Assembly (NCBI GenBank): GCA_937921595.1
Contig: CAKZTD010000254.1
Coordinates: forward strand, 1-36,897
Origin: an uncultured Saprospiraceae bacterium
Lineage (GTDB): Bacteria > Bacteroidota > Bacteroidia > Chitinophagales > Saprospiraceae
DNA length: 36,897 nucleotides
Direction of reading: 5' to 3'
Shown piece by piece: positions 1 to 11,200 of the stretch (positions are counted from its first letter, which is position 1; the number at the start of each line of letters is the position of its first letter). Made by a program: the position numbers and the translations under genes. Under the pieces are notes generated by a model. The model worked only from the letters and a program-made list of their open reading frames with translations. It had not been told where the DNA came from and ran no database searches.

Positions 1-726
1 AATATTGATCAAAGTTCAGAACCTGCAGTTGGTGGTTTTGATCCGAATGATATTTCAGTTAGTCCGGAAGGTTATATTGATAATGATCAAGAATTGGTAT
101 ACACGATTCGTTTTCAAAATGTTGGAAATGCTTCTGTTGCAAATGTTAGAATTACGGATCAATTGCCTACCGATTTAGATGTTCAAACTTTAGAAATGGG
201 TATTGCAAGTCACCCTTACCGTCTTGAAGTTATTGATGGAAATGTATTGGTTTGGAATTTTGAAAATATCAATATGCCAGATAGTACAACTAATGAGGCT
301 GAAAGTCATGGATATATTGTTTTTAAAATAAAACCTGTTGCAGGATTGGAAGAAGGGACGACCTTTAAAAATGATGCATCTATCTTTTTTGATTTTAATG
401 AACCTATTAATACCAATGTAGTTGTGAATACAATTGGTGAAGAACCTAATTTTGAAATTGCTGATGATGCTTCTGGAGTATTGGATATCTTCCCAAATCC
501 AGCTAGTATAAAATCGACAATTCAGATTGTTGATCTTGATGGGAATAATATTTTATTGACCGGAGTGAGTATTCATAATATTGTAGGATCTGAAGTCTTT
601 GCTAAAAGAGGAATGATGAGAACATCTTATGAAATTAAAAAAGGAACGCTTGCGCCAGGATGCTATATCATTAGAGCAATAGGAGAGAATAATAAAGAGT
701 ACATAGGCAAGCTGATTGTCAATTAA
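1..726 (+). CDS. T9SS type A sorting-domain protein, 3' part only
   Basis: The frame is open from the first base, so this is the C-terminal 241 residues of a longer gene cut by the window edge. A TTG at 94 could be read as a start, but homology continues upstream of it, so it is not the start. The first ~130 residues are a DUF11-like beta-sandwich repeat common in Bacteroidota surface proteins (the stretch beginning GGFDPNDISVSPEGY). The last ~80 are a type A T9SS sorting domain, seen from LDIFPNP to the terminal GKLIVN. Such proteins are exported by the Sec and type IX systems and anchored to or released from the cell surface. By eye about four of five residues match the C-terminus of the 2170-residue protein ending at 11744, so the two are paralogues. 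The upstream domains cannot be seen. Confidence 0.9.
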   Translation, partial: NIDQSSEPAVGGFDPNDISVSPEGYIDNDQELVYTIRFQNVGNASVANVRITDQLPTDLDVQTLEMGIASHPYRLEVIDGNVLVWNFENINMPDSTTNEAESHGYIVFKIKPVAGLEEGTTFKNDASIFFDFNEPINTNVVVNTIGEEPNFEIADDASGVLDIFPNPASIKSTIQIVDLDGNNILLTGVSIHNIVGSEVFAKRGMMRTSYEIKKGTLAPGCYIIRAIGENNKEYIGKLIVN

Positions 727-763
727 TAGATAAAGTTTTAAGGGTATTAATACCTGACCTTAG

Positions 764-799
764 AGAGCCATTTCGTTAATTCGGGATGGCTCTTTTTTT
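764..799 (+). terminator. Rho-independent terminator
   Basis: AGAGCCAT and ATGGCTCT form a perfect 8-bp stem, extended by a CG/CG pairing around TTAATT, and a run of seven T follows. It lies about 40 bp after the stop at 726. The same hairpin with the same loop recurs at 11799 after the paralogous gene, so gene end and terminator were duplicated together. Confidence 0.9.
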
Positions 800-1157
800 A
801 ATAGAAATCTTGGTGAATACCACATTTGAACGCCCCTCGAAGTATGATAAGGCCGCATAGAGAACAATTTATATTAGCCTTAAATCATCTAGTCTTCTTC
901 GGCTTTCGAGAGACCGCATAAAACCATTCATAAATATTGTCTCAGGTACAAAAATTGGAACCATATTTGACCTATATAAAGACGCCCTTGTAAATCTCCA
1001 AAGGATGACTCTCCTAGAGAAAATTCAATAAAGAAACAGCTTAAGGTTTTATATAGAAAACCCTAAATGGAAAAACTTTATTAGAATTTTTAAAATATCA
1101 AGCTCATAAACCTACGATCTCAATACATAACCAGGTAAAAAACATTTTCAACAACAT
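800..1157. other. Intergenic region, no gene recognised
   Basis: About 360 bp between the terminator and the next gene. Short open stretches in several frames are interrupted by stops and none matches a family I recognise. It should contain the promoter of the NHL-repeat gene, but I see no clear TTTG-N19-21-TAnnTTTG promoter. A degraded gene remnant is possible but not supported. Confidence 0.4.
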
Positions 1158-1178
1158 GTGAATATACCAAGGAATGCT

Positions 1179-3488
1179 ATGAGAATAATCTATTTCATTT
1201 TTCTATTTCATCTTTCAATAAACCTTTCAGCACAGATCGTTGGCACCTTTGCAGGTATTCGTGATGAAATTGGTGCTCAGGATGGAACTACTCAAGAAGC
1301 TACTTTTAATAATCCGCATGGTATTGCAATTAGCCAAAGTGGTAATCTGTATGTCACTGATCGATTCAATCATTCTATTCGTAAAATCACTCCAAATGGA
1401 ATTGTCAGTACTTTAGCAGGAAACCCCGGTATGATTGGCGATGTTGATGGTTTTGGAACCACAGCCTTGTTCTACGAACCTTGGGGAATCTGTGTTGATG
1501 CAAACGAAAATGTATTTGTAGCTGATACGAGAAATAATAAAATCAGAAAGATTACACCCGATGGGGAAGTGACTACTTATGCAGGCACAGGAAATTACGG
1601 GACGACAAATGGCAGTTTTGGAAATAGTACTTTTGGTCAACCGGTTGGGATTGAAATTGATGATTCTGGAAATATCTATGTTGCTGATCATGGAACTCAT
1701 ATCATACGAAAAATAAGTATTGATGGAAATGTAAGTACCTTGGCTGGTGTTCCATACATCACAGGTGATGCCGATGGCGATCCAACTGTAGCTACTTTTA
1801 ATAGACCATATGGATTGACGCTGGACCTTCAGGGAAATATATTAGTCGCAGATGAATGGAATCATAAAATTCGAAGAATCACACCTCAAGGAGATGTTAG
1901 TACCGTCGCCGGTATAGGAATAGAAGGAGGCGATGATGGTGATGCAAGCAATGCGACTTTTAAATTCCCTTGGGATGTCACCGTCGATTCAGCTGGAATA
2001 ATCTACGTCGCAGATGGATTAAATTCTGCTATTCGAAAAATTATACCTGAAGGAAATATAGAAGTAACAACACTTGCAGGAACAATTGGGTCAGCAGGTA
2101 ATCAAGATGGAATAGGCACCAATGCAAGATTTAGTGGCGCAACAGGAGTTGCCTTTTCACCATTGACGAGAGAAGTTTTTGTTGCCGATGCTTTTAATAA
2201 TCTAATTCGAAAAATAACAGATCTTGATGAAGGTGTTTTTCTAAACCTTGATTATGGCGTGACTTCAATTTGTCCCTATCAATCCTTAGAAGTTCGAGCA
2301 TATCCTGATGTTTTTGAACAATATCATTTCTATTTGGACGGGGAGTATTTAGCAACTAGTGAAACGCCAAACTTTGATACCATAGGTATTAGCTCTGGAA
2401 TTCACAATATAAGTGTGCTTGCTGAGTTGGATACATTTCAAGCCAATTCTATAAATTTTGAGTTCGAAATATTTGAATTAAATCCTGCCTCCATCAATAT
2501 TGTAGGGAATACTACCTTTTTCGATGGCGACTCTGTAGTCTTTATTGCTAGTTTTGGGGAGTCTTATTTTTGGTCAGATGGATCAGATACACCAACGTTG
2601 ACGGTAAGAGAAGCCGGAATTTATACTGTCGAAGTCACTGATGAAAATGGATGTTCTAGTATTTCAGATCCGATTGAAGTAATTGTTAGATTTGATCCGG
2701 ATGCGATCAATATTCTTTATGAAGGAGAGACTCACCTTTGTTCAGGAGAAGAAGTAGAACTAAAGACCAATCAAAAAGAAAACATCCAATGGATAAAAGA
2801 TAATTGGCCAATTCAAGGAGCAACAGATACCTTATTTGTAGCAAATTCTTCTGGTGTTTATCGAGTACAATATACCGCGGAAGAAGGAGTCGTAGTGATT
2901 TCGGATGCTATTGAAATTGTTGTTTCTCCAGAAGTGGATTTGGAATTTCGGTCTGATCGCTTGACTGCAAAACCAGGAGAAGAGGTTCAGTTTATTGCTT
3001 TAAATGAAAACCTCTCTGAACTAAAATGGAATTTTGGGGATCCAAGTTCTGGGGTGCAAAATACTTCAAGCTTGAGAGATCCAATTCATCGTTTTGAAGA
3101 ATCTGGAGTTTATGAAATATCATTATTTGGAATGGATGAGAATGGCTGTGGTGATACTTTGACAAAACCAGAATACCTTTCGATTTTTAGAAATGCTGAC
3201 CCTCGTCAAAATGATGATGACATCTTTGTCGCTACAGCTTTTACACCTAATGGAGACGGCGAAAACGATGTGCTTTTTGTTCGAGGTAGTGATGTAGTGA
3301 GTCTTAGTTTTAAAGTGTATAGTGAAAGAGGGCAACTCGTTTTTGAATCTTCTGAAAAAGCTTTTGGATGGGATGGAAGGTTTAAAAATGATAAATCACC
3401 CATTGGAAATTATGTATTTCAACTGAATTACACCAATCATCTTGGAATTGAGAAAATGACGACTGGAATTGTGACTTTAATTAGATAA
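1179..3488 (+). CDS. NHL-repeat protein with T9SS type B sorting domain
   Basis: Start chosen at the ATG at 1179, because a classical signal peptide (MRIIYFIFLFHLSINLSAQ) begins there; the GTG at 1158 would add seven residues ahead of it. Six NHL repeats of the form GIAI..GNLYVTDRFNHSIRKITP..G.V.TLAG fill roughly residues 25-350 and should form a beta-propeller. Ig-like and PKD-like sandwiches follow (WNFGDPSSG near residue 615). The last ~95 residues are the gliding-motility-associated type B sorting domain (ATAFTPNGDGENDVLFV through the final TLIR). NHL propellers usually bind proteins or glycans, so a surface or extracellular adhesin or sensor is likely, but no ligand can be named. The PorP/SprF gene 55 bp downstream is its probable secretion partner, and the two look like one operon. 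Confidence 0.9.
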   Translation: MRIIYFIFLFHLSINLSAQIVGTFAGIRDEIGAQDGTTQEATFNNPHGIAISQSGNLYVTDRFNHSIRKITPNGIVSTLAGNPGMIGDVDGFGTTALFYEPWGICVDANENVFVADTRNNKIRKITPDGEVTTYAGTGNYGTTNGSFGNSTFGQPVGIEIDDSGNIYVADHGTHIIRKISIDGNVSTLAGVPYITGDADGDPTVATFNRPYGLTLDLQGNILVADEWNHKIRRITPQGDVSTVAGIGIEGGDDGDASNATFKFPWDVTVDSAGIIYVADGLNSAIRKIIPEGNIEVTTLAGTIGSAGNQDGIGTNARFSGATGVAFSPLTREVFVADAFNNLIRKITDLDEGVFLNLDYGVTSICPYQSLEVRAYPDVFEQYHFYLDGEYLATSETPNFDTIGISSGIHNISVLAELDTFQANSINFEFEIFELNPASINIVGNTTFFDGDSVVFIASFGESYFWSDGSDTPTLTVREAGIYTVEVTDENGCSSISDPIEVIVRFDPDAINILYEGETHLCSGEEVELKTNQKENIQWIKDNWPIQGATDTLFVANSSGVYRVQYTAEEGVVVISDAIEIVVSPEVDLEFRSDRLTAKPGEEVQFIALNENLSELKWNFGDPSSGVQNTSSLRDPIHRFEESGVYEISLFGMDENGCGDTLTKPEYLSIFRNADPRQNDDDIFVATAFTPNGDGENDVLFVRGSDVVSLSFKVYSERGQLVFESSEKAFGWDGRFKNDKSPIGNYVFQLNYTNHLGIEKMTTGIVTLIR

Positions 3489-3543
3489 GAAAAGTGATGG
3501 ATAAAAATAATTTATTTGCAATTCCGTCTAATAATTTAGAAAT

Positions 3544-4473
3544 ATGAAATCAATATTTATTTATCTGTTTTGCTTTTTTATAGGAACAATTAATTCCTTT
3601 GCCCAAGATTTTAAATTTGCTCAGTTAGATCAGAATATAAAAATCAATAATGCTGCAAGTCCCGGCTTAATTAAGCAAAAAGCTGAATTAATACTTGGTT
3701 ATCGATCTCGATGGACCAAAGCTTCTCCTTTTAGAGACTTGATGATTTCTTATGATCATAAAGTCAAGAATTTTAATATTGGAACGTCTATCATTCAGAA
3801 TGATGCTGGTAAAGCGTCCCTAAAATCAACGAAGGTTTTATTGAACTTCGGGTATAAGAAACAATTGACTGAATCTGGTGATTTTATTGCGTTGGGTTTA
3901 AATGGAGGAATACTCCAACAAAGGTTTCAGGAGCAACTTTTTCAATTTGATAATCAATACACCGAAGGCAGTGGCTACGATAGTGGAGTAGATAACGGAG
4001 AGGACTTTTCAAATACGAATCAAGTGCTTCCAGTATTAAATATAGGATTAGTAGGGAAAAAGTATTTTAATCGACTGAGTATTACTTTAGGAGTTTCTTT
4101 GAATAATATCAACAAACCATCTACTGGTTTTTATACCGAACAAATGGAATCACTTCCTATGGAAACAGCCTTGTTTTCAAAAATAACAATACCCTGGAGT
4201 GAAAGATTTGAAGGGAATATCTTTTTAGCTTATCAAAAACATAAGTTTTCCAATGAACGTATCGTCGGCTTTCAATTGAACAGCAAACTTACTGAAGCTA
4301 ATTGGATTCATTTTGCACTTTCTAGTAGAATAGGAGAGGCTATTGTTATCGAATCTGGATACCAGTACCAACAAAGTACTTTCATTCTAAGCTATGATAT
4401 CGGTAACAATATGTTGTCTGAAATAGAAGGATTTAAGAATGTCTTTGAACTTAGTTTTAAGAATAATTTTTAA
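3544..4473 (+). CDS. PorP/SprF family type IX secretion membrane protein
   Basis: 309 residues with a signal peptide ending at about residue 21 (NSFAQ). The body reads as amphipathic beta-strands of an outer-membrane barrel. The N-terminal pattern (FAQLDQNIKINNAASPGLI.. then LILGYRSRW) matches the PorP/SprF family, although the usual DPxFSQF..N.lYlNPAfaG opening is weak. In Flavobacterium johnsoniae, SprF is needed for secretion and surface assembly of the type B adhesin SprB. By analogy this protein should serve the type B NHL protein encoded 55 bp upstream, and the spacing suggests co-transcription. At 309 residues it is near the family's usual length. A decayed second copy of its 3' half follows immediately. 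Confidence 0.85.
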   Translation: MKSIFIYLFCFFIGTINSFAQDFKFAQLDQNIKINNAASPGLIKQKAELILGYRSRWTKASPFRDLMISYDHKVKNFNIGTSIIQNDAGKASLKSTKVLLNFGYKKQLTESGDFIALGLNGGILQQRFQEQLFQFDNQYTEGSGYDSGVDNGEDFSNTNQVLPVLNIGLVGKKYFNRLSITLGVSLNNINKPSTGFYTEQMESLPMETALFSKITIPWSERFEGNIFLAYQKHKFSNERIVGFQLNSKLTEANWIHFALSSRIGEAIVIESGYQYQQSTFILSYDIGNNMLSEIEGFKNVFELSFKNNF

Positions 4474-4475
4474 AC

Positions 4476-4960
4476 ACCGAAGGTTGTAGCTACGATAGTG
4501 GAGTAGGTACTGAAGAAAATTTTTCAAATACGAATCATGCATTTCCTGTATTAATTATAGGATTAGTAGGGAAAAGTATTTTGATCGACTCATTATTCCT
4601 TTAGGGTTTTCTTTGAATAAAATCAACAAACCATCTACTGGTTTTTATACCAAACAAATAGAATCACATCCTATGAAAACAGCCTTGTTTTCAAAAATAA
4701 CAATATGTTGGAGTGAAAGATTTGAAAGAAATATCTTTTTTATATCAAAACATAAGTTTTCCAATGAACGTATCGTCGGCTTTCAATTGAACAGCAAACT
4801 AGCTGAAGCTAATTGGATTCATTTTGCGCTTTCCAGTAGAATAGGAGAGGATATTGTTATCGAACCTGGATGATCCTACTAACAAAGTACTTTTATTTTG
4901 CGTTATGATATAGGTAACAATAAGTTGTCTGAAATAGAATAAATTAAAGATAATTTTTAA
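4476..4960 (+). pseudogene. Decayed tandem copy of the PorP/SprF gene (3' half)
   Basis: This stretch aligns base for base with about 3959-4473 of the preceding gene and starts within a few bases of its stop codon. It begins ACACCGAAGG..AGCTACGATAGTGG, as at 3959, and ends GATAATTTTTAA where the intact gene ends GAATAATTTTTAA. A one-base deletion in the A run near 4571-4575 shifts the frame. A 3-bp deletion lies near 4740, the frame meets a stop at 4871-4873, and the last part has lost about 20 bp. There is no signal peptide or start region, so it is a non-functional partial duplication rather than a gene. The longest open piece (about 4613-4873) still encodes recognisable PorP/SprF-like sequence such as FSNERIVGFQLNSKL. 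Confidence 0.9.
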
Positions 4961-5231
4961 TTTATTTGTGACACAGTTAATATTGGAACCCTTTTTGATC
5001 TTAATATGATACTCTCTTAAAATTGACTTGTTTTTGAAAAAATATATTATCAGTTGATATTCTTTAGATTAGGAACAACTCGTTAATATTTGTTTTTTCA
5101 GTTTTGAAAGTCTCATTTAAATCCCTCCAGATTTTTTAATTTCCGCTTTCTAACTCCCCCAGATGGTTTGAAGTATTCCCTTGTTTAGACGAGTGGTATT
5201 TTAAAACCTAGAAACATAAACCAACTTTAAG
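4961..5231. other. Intergenic region upstream of the giant type A gene
   Basis: About 270 bp, AT-rich, with no open frame worth reporting and no strong hairpin. It should hold the promoter for the gene starting at 5232. TAATATTTG near 5092 resembles the Bacteroidota -7 box with one extra spacer base, which is only suggestive. Confidence 0.35.
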
Positions 5232-8200
5232 ATGTTCTCAATTTTTTTGCGTTTAAGCAAAAAGAACCTTAAGCCGTTCTCTAGCTTTTTGACTATTACG
5301 TTGTTTGTTTTTTGTTCCTTACAAAATTTAAATGGACAAAATATTTCTTTCAATAATTCAGTCCCTTCCGATTTAACGGTTTGTGAAGAAACAGAAATAT
5401 TTACGGTTGAGTTTGTTAATATTTCTGCAGGTGTGCTGAGTAACGTTGTTATTCACCTTGAAATGCCAGAAGGCATTAATTATGAGCCAGGAAGTATTAT
5501 TGAAAACTCAAGCTTGAATGTTCAAGAGCAGGACATTTCTAACCTATCTGATCCATATTTTTCCAGCAATGATATTTCAAATAATCAAACATTAAGCTTC
5601 TCATTTGAAGCTAGTGCAGATTTTGTAGCTTATACCAATCAAAATGCAGGCAATGTTTTTAATAACATTATTACTGTTGAGTATGATGGTTTTTCAGAAT
5701 CAGAAACAACGGCTCCATACAATATTCTTTTTGGTGCTTTATCAATTACTGATGTAAGTCCAATGTCAACGACAGCTTTCGTTGGAGGAACTTATATTAG
5801 AGTGGTATCAATTGCCAATGGTGGTTATGGTTCTATTTCATCGTTTGTATTAGAAGACATTCATGATGCAAATTCAACATTAGATGCTGTGAACTTAGGA
5901 ACCATCAATGCTGAAGGTTCTGCAATAACTTTTACATCATCTGATTTTACGACTATTGGAAATGGTGATGGTTATTTCGATCAGAATGAAGTTATCGTAG
6001 TAGAGCAAAAAATAGGAATTGCTGCTTGTGATGACTTTCAATCAACCCTAAGTGCTTATTGGGGATGTACTGGTGAAACGACTTATAGTAATGTGAAAAA
6101 ACCTCAGACCAATGTTGTTTTATATGCTCCGGATTTATTATTTGAAGCAACACCTTCTTTTAATACTTGCGTGGATGGATCACCAGATAACCAACAATTA
6201 AAAATTACTAATAGCGGAACGGGACCAGCCAATGAGTTAGAAATTGAAATAGATCCGGGACATGACAAACAGGTTTCTGCAATTGATATTTCAAGTATCA
6301 CCTTGAGTTTGAATGGTAATTCGCCTTCTTCAATAACACCTATAGCCACGGAAGCGGCACATACTTTTAGCTGTTTAGGTACTGATCCTAGAGATGGTTT
6401 TACACTCGCTATTCCACCGCTTCAACCAGGAGAAACTATTGTCTTAAACTGGGATACTTACACTTGTGCAACGAACACCTGTGGGAATGTTCGCTTAATT
6501 GGCTGGGAGTACGAAGCCGTTTATACCGACATGTGTAATAGTAAAGATTATGAGGATAAAGGAGATGGACAAGAAGAAAAACGAAAAAATATCCAAACAT
6601 TTTTTGAATATCCAACAAATTTAAGAGATCAAGAAGAAGGACTTTATACGTTGATTTTCCATTCTGCAATTTTTGATATGCCAGAAGAGGATGGTGCTTA
6701 TTTTGAAATTGAATATGATATCCCATTAGGTTTAGTGTGGAATGGTAATGCTTCGGATTTAGATCTAGCTTACACTAGTGGTTCTACCGAATGGATGCCA
6801 AGTGACATCGCCTACAATAATGCAAGTCGAAAATTGACGGCTAAATATGCCATGCCTATACCAGATGATTTTAGTTTGATTCACTCTACTTTTGATTTGA
6901 ATTTAACGGCAGATTGCTCTGAAGGTGGAGGAGATGCAAATGTAAAAGCTCAGGTTTACTATGTTATGAACCCGAGTTGTGATCCTCTTTATCGAATGAG
7001 ATTAGCCTGTCCTCAGGATGGTGTAACTAAGCTTTTTTGCCCTGGTAACTGTGAGCATGGATTAGCTTTTGAAAATTTTGAAATAGAAAGAGTAAGTTTA
7101 GGCATTTCTGATAACGATCAAGATGGACTTCCTGATGATGTCGATGCACCAGACTTTTCAAAAATAAAAACGAATCGAGTAATGGTTGGCGATATTTTTC
7201 AAACTGTTTTTGAAGGAACCATTCATACATCGGCGATTTATCCTTCTTGGGATTATGCTTACGCTAGATCTGAAATGCCATATGGAAACGAGATTGATGT
7301 TGCATCTGCTGAAGTCATAATAAAAGATGCTTCAACTGGTCAAACCTTAACTTGTGATCAGGTCTCATTTACTCATACAATGTCAGGGTCAGTTAAGATT
7401 GTTGATTTTGATTTCAGTCCTTCAACTTTAGCGGCTAATGGATGTACTGATTTTTTAGGTTTTGTTTTAGAAGAAGATGACAAAATAATTTTAAATGTAA
7501 AATATAAAGTAACTGGAAACCCTGGAGGTATCATTGAGCAAGTCGTTGTAGAAAATGATTTTTATGTAAGTGATACCGAAAATGCTCCTGGTTTTCAATG
7601 CTATGATTGGAATGATAATTTCACTCTAGTTGGATATTATTATGAAGTAACCACTTCTGATAATTTTAAAGTGACTTCTTGTACAAAAACAATCAACCAA
7701 AACTTTAAAATGAGTATTGGTACTTGTTGTACAAACTATGGAGGAGGAGATATTTTTCCTTACGAATATCGTAATTGGGCTCATGCGAAAACCTTAAAAG
7801 TAAATATCCCTGATGGCTATGCTTTTGATTATGGAAGAATTAGACAGTGGCGAACGGAGTCAAGCAATAAGACAGTAAAAGAAACACATAATAATATCCA
7901 ACCAGAAAGTATAGATGGAAACACATATACTTTTAATTTGGAAAACTATTATAAAATGAATGGTGGAAACCTGAATCTTTCTGATGATGGCTTCCACGGA
8001 AAAGTTTTTATAATTGTAAAACCTGAATGTACAGTTGATGAAACTATTTCTTCACCTGTTACCTGGACGTATACTTTTCAAGAGAATGATATCTTAGGTG
8101 GTTCAGAAACGGAGGAGTATGAAATTGCTCCGGATAACTTAACTTATATAAGGGCAGATCTTGATTTAAGTACAACTTTTCAAACACAACAAGTAACAGG

Positions 8201-11200
8201 TTCTACTGTAAGTTGGGACATTGAAGTAGAAGGCAAAAATGCGGATACTGAAAATGCATGGCTTTACTTGGAACATGTTGATGGAGAAATGGAGATTATA
8301 GAAGTTAGAGATATTGATGCAGATGTAGTGATTGCTAATATTGATGGTTTCTACCAGATAGGAGACGTAGATGAAAACGATACAAAGACTTATACTGTAA
8401 CCGTAAATTATAACGCTTGTGATTTATCAGAATTAAAAGTTGTTTCAGGCTATGATTGCGCTGGTTACCCAACTTCATTGGATGCTTATTCTTGTTCTTA
8501 TAATGAAATGATGCTTTACATTGAACCTCAAGAAACGGAGTTGCAAGTGAAGTTTAATGCCGAGTTACTAGGTAATGTAGATTGCTCGGATTACATAAGT
8601 GTAGAATTTGAAATGTTGAGCGCAAAGCTTTCCACTGTAGAAAATATTTTTGTAAATATTATTCAACCTAATTCACGAACCATTGAAATGGTTCCAGGAA
8701 CGGTTGAGGTTTTATATCCTGAATCAGGAAATTATTCACCAATCTCTGACCCTATATTGGAAGAATATACTTACTCTATTTCTGGGGCAGAAATGGATTC
8801 TGAAATTGGAACCAATGGATTGGTTGGTATTACTGATGTTACGGCTAATCGAGTGAAACTGAAATTTAGTGTGTTTTTGACACCAGATTTTCAGTCAGGA
8901 GATGTGTTGTCAGTTTTGATTGGAGGAGACGAAGCTTGTGGTAATCCATTACCTAATTTATCTTTAACGATTGATCCTAATGCTAGTTTTAGAAAAGTAT
9001 CTTCAATCGGAATCGATGAACTTGGAGATGATTGGTCGACCTCTTGGGGGGATTTTGATAATGATGGATTTGTTGATTTCTTTGTTACAGATTATAGAGC
9101 AGATTGGCCAAATAGATTATATCGAAATCAAGGAGATGGAACTTTTGATCAGGTGATTACTGGAGCAATTGTAACTGACCTTGCAACGTCTCTTGCATCG
9201 ACTTGGGGAGATTATGATAATGATGGAGATCTTGATTTATTTGTTTCTAATAATATTGGGTTTAAAAACTTTTTATATAGAAATAATGGAGATGCTACTT
9301 TTACCAAAATACTAAACGATCCTATAGTTAATTATGACGGATATTCTCATGGTGTATCATGGATCGATTATGACAATGATGGATTTATTGATTTGTTTGT
9401 AACGGATTATTTTTCTACCAGATTCAACCATCTTTACCACAATAACGGAGATGGAACTTTTACAGATGCAAACTCTTTATTACCAAGTTTAGAAAGTAGT
9501 TCTTCTCTAGGTAGTGCTTGGGCTGATTATGATAATGATGGATTTATTGATCTATTTGTAGGGAATATCAACAATGAGAACAATAGCTTATATAAGAATA
9601 CAGGCAATGGAGGATTTATTAAAATCACTAATGGTGATATTGTAAATGATGGTGGAAATTCGGTAGGAGCAAGTTGGGGAGATTATAATAATGATGGAAA
9701 TATTGACTTGTTTGTTTCCAATGCTGGTAACCAGGATAATTTCTTATACACCAATAATGGAGATGGTACTTTTACCAAAGTTACTGATGGTGATATTGTA
9801 AATGACGGTGGTCATTCACATGGTTCTGCTTGGGGGGATTATGACAATGATGGAGATCTTGACTTATTTGTAAGTAACGATCAAGAAGGTAAAAATTTAT
9901 TATACTCCAATAATGGAAACGGTACTTTTTCCAAATTATCGAATAACATTACAGAAGATAAAGAACACTCTTTTGGTGCAGCTTGGGCAGATTATGATAA
10001 CGATATGGATATTGATCTATTAGTGATTAATAGAGGGATGAATGAAAACTCGATGTATAAGAATAGTCGAGGAAAATGTCAAAGTAAAGCTTGTGTTACT
10101 TTAGTAGGAACCAATACTAACCGTTCTGCAATTGGAGCTAAGGTTAGAATAAAAGCAACAATCTATGGAGAAGAAGTTTGGCAATTAAGAGAGGTGACCA
10201 GTCAGTCTGGTGGAGGTACTGGTGGGCAAAATGATATGAAATTGATCATTGGTCTTGGAGATGCTACACAGATTGATGCGATGATGATCGAGTGGCCTTC
10301 AGGATACACACAGATTATAGAAGGGCTACCAATCGATGAATGCCATACAATAGAAGAAGATGAAGGAGGAGAGATTTGTGGAGTTGCATATATTGATGCA
10401 AATAATAATTGTGTGCAAGATAGTTTAGAATTAGGAATTCCTAATTTGAACATTATTATTCAGCCAGGAGATATTACTCTGACCACTGATGAAAATGGAG
10501 TTTATTCTACCTTTGTTGCTCCAGGTGTTTATACCATTAATCAAGGTGCTAGCCCACTTTGGGAACAAGATTGTACTTTAGAACATACAGTGAATGTTGT
10601 TCAATTTGGAGAAAGTTATTGTGGAAATAACTTCGCAAACTTTGCAACCAATCCTGCTCCAGATCTTGCAGTAGGTATTTCGACAACTCCTCATAGAATA
10701 GGTTTTGAAAACTTAATTGCTTTGACTTATTGTAATATGGGAACTGTTCCTGCGACAAATGTTATTTTAACTTTAACGATTGGTCCAGGTACTAATTTTA
10801 ATGGTGGACCAAATGATGACATTGTTTTGATTGATAGTTCTGTTCCTTGGGAAAGTAATGATGGTGAAACTGCGACCTGGTCTATCGGTGATTTAGGAAT
10901 CGGAGAAAGTGCGACAATCTTTGTAAAAGATTCTATTGCAAGTAATGTAGCTGCCGGAACGTTGATTCCTTTGACAGCAACCATTATTTCTAATGAAACT
11001 GAATTGGTGATAGCTAATAATAGTGATCAGAGTATGGAGCCTGCTGTAGGTGGTTTTGATCCAAACGATATTTCAGTTAGTCCGGAAGGTTATATTGATA
11101 ATGATCAAGAATTGATTTATACCATTCGTTTTCAAAATGTTGGAAATGCTGCGGTATCAACGGTTAGGATTACTGATCAGCTACCAACAGAATTAGATGT

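Noticed and set aside
820-1140. Possible remnant of a gene between the left-edge gene and the NHL gene
   Set aside because: Short lysine-rich open stretches occur in shifting frames but none matches a family I know, so it is described as intergenic only.
1413-1700. Minus-strand frame within the NHL gene
   Set aside because: It is antisense to the NHL repeats, which explains its length; no independent evidence of a gene.
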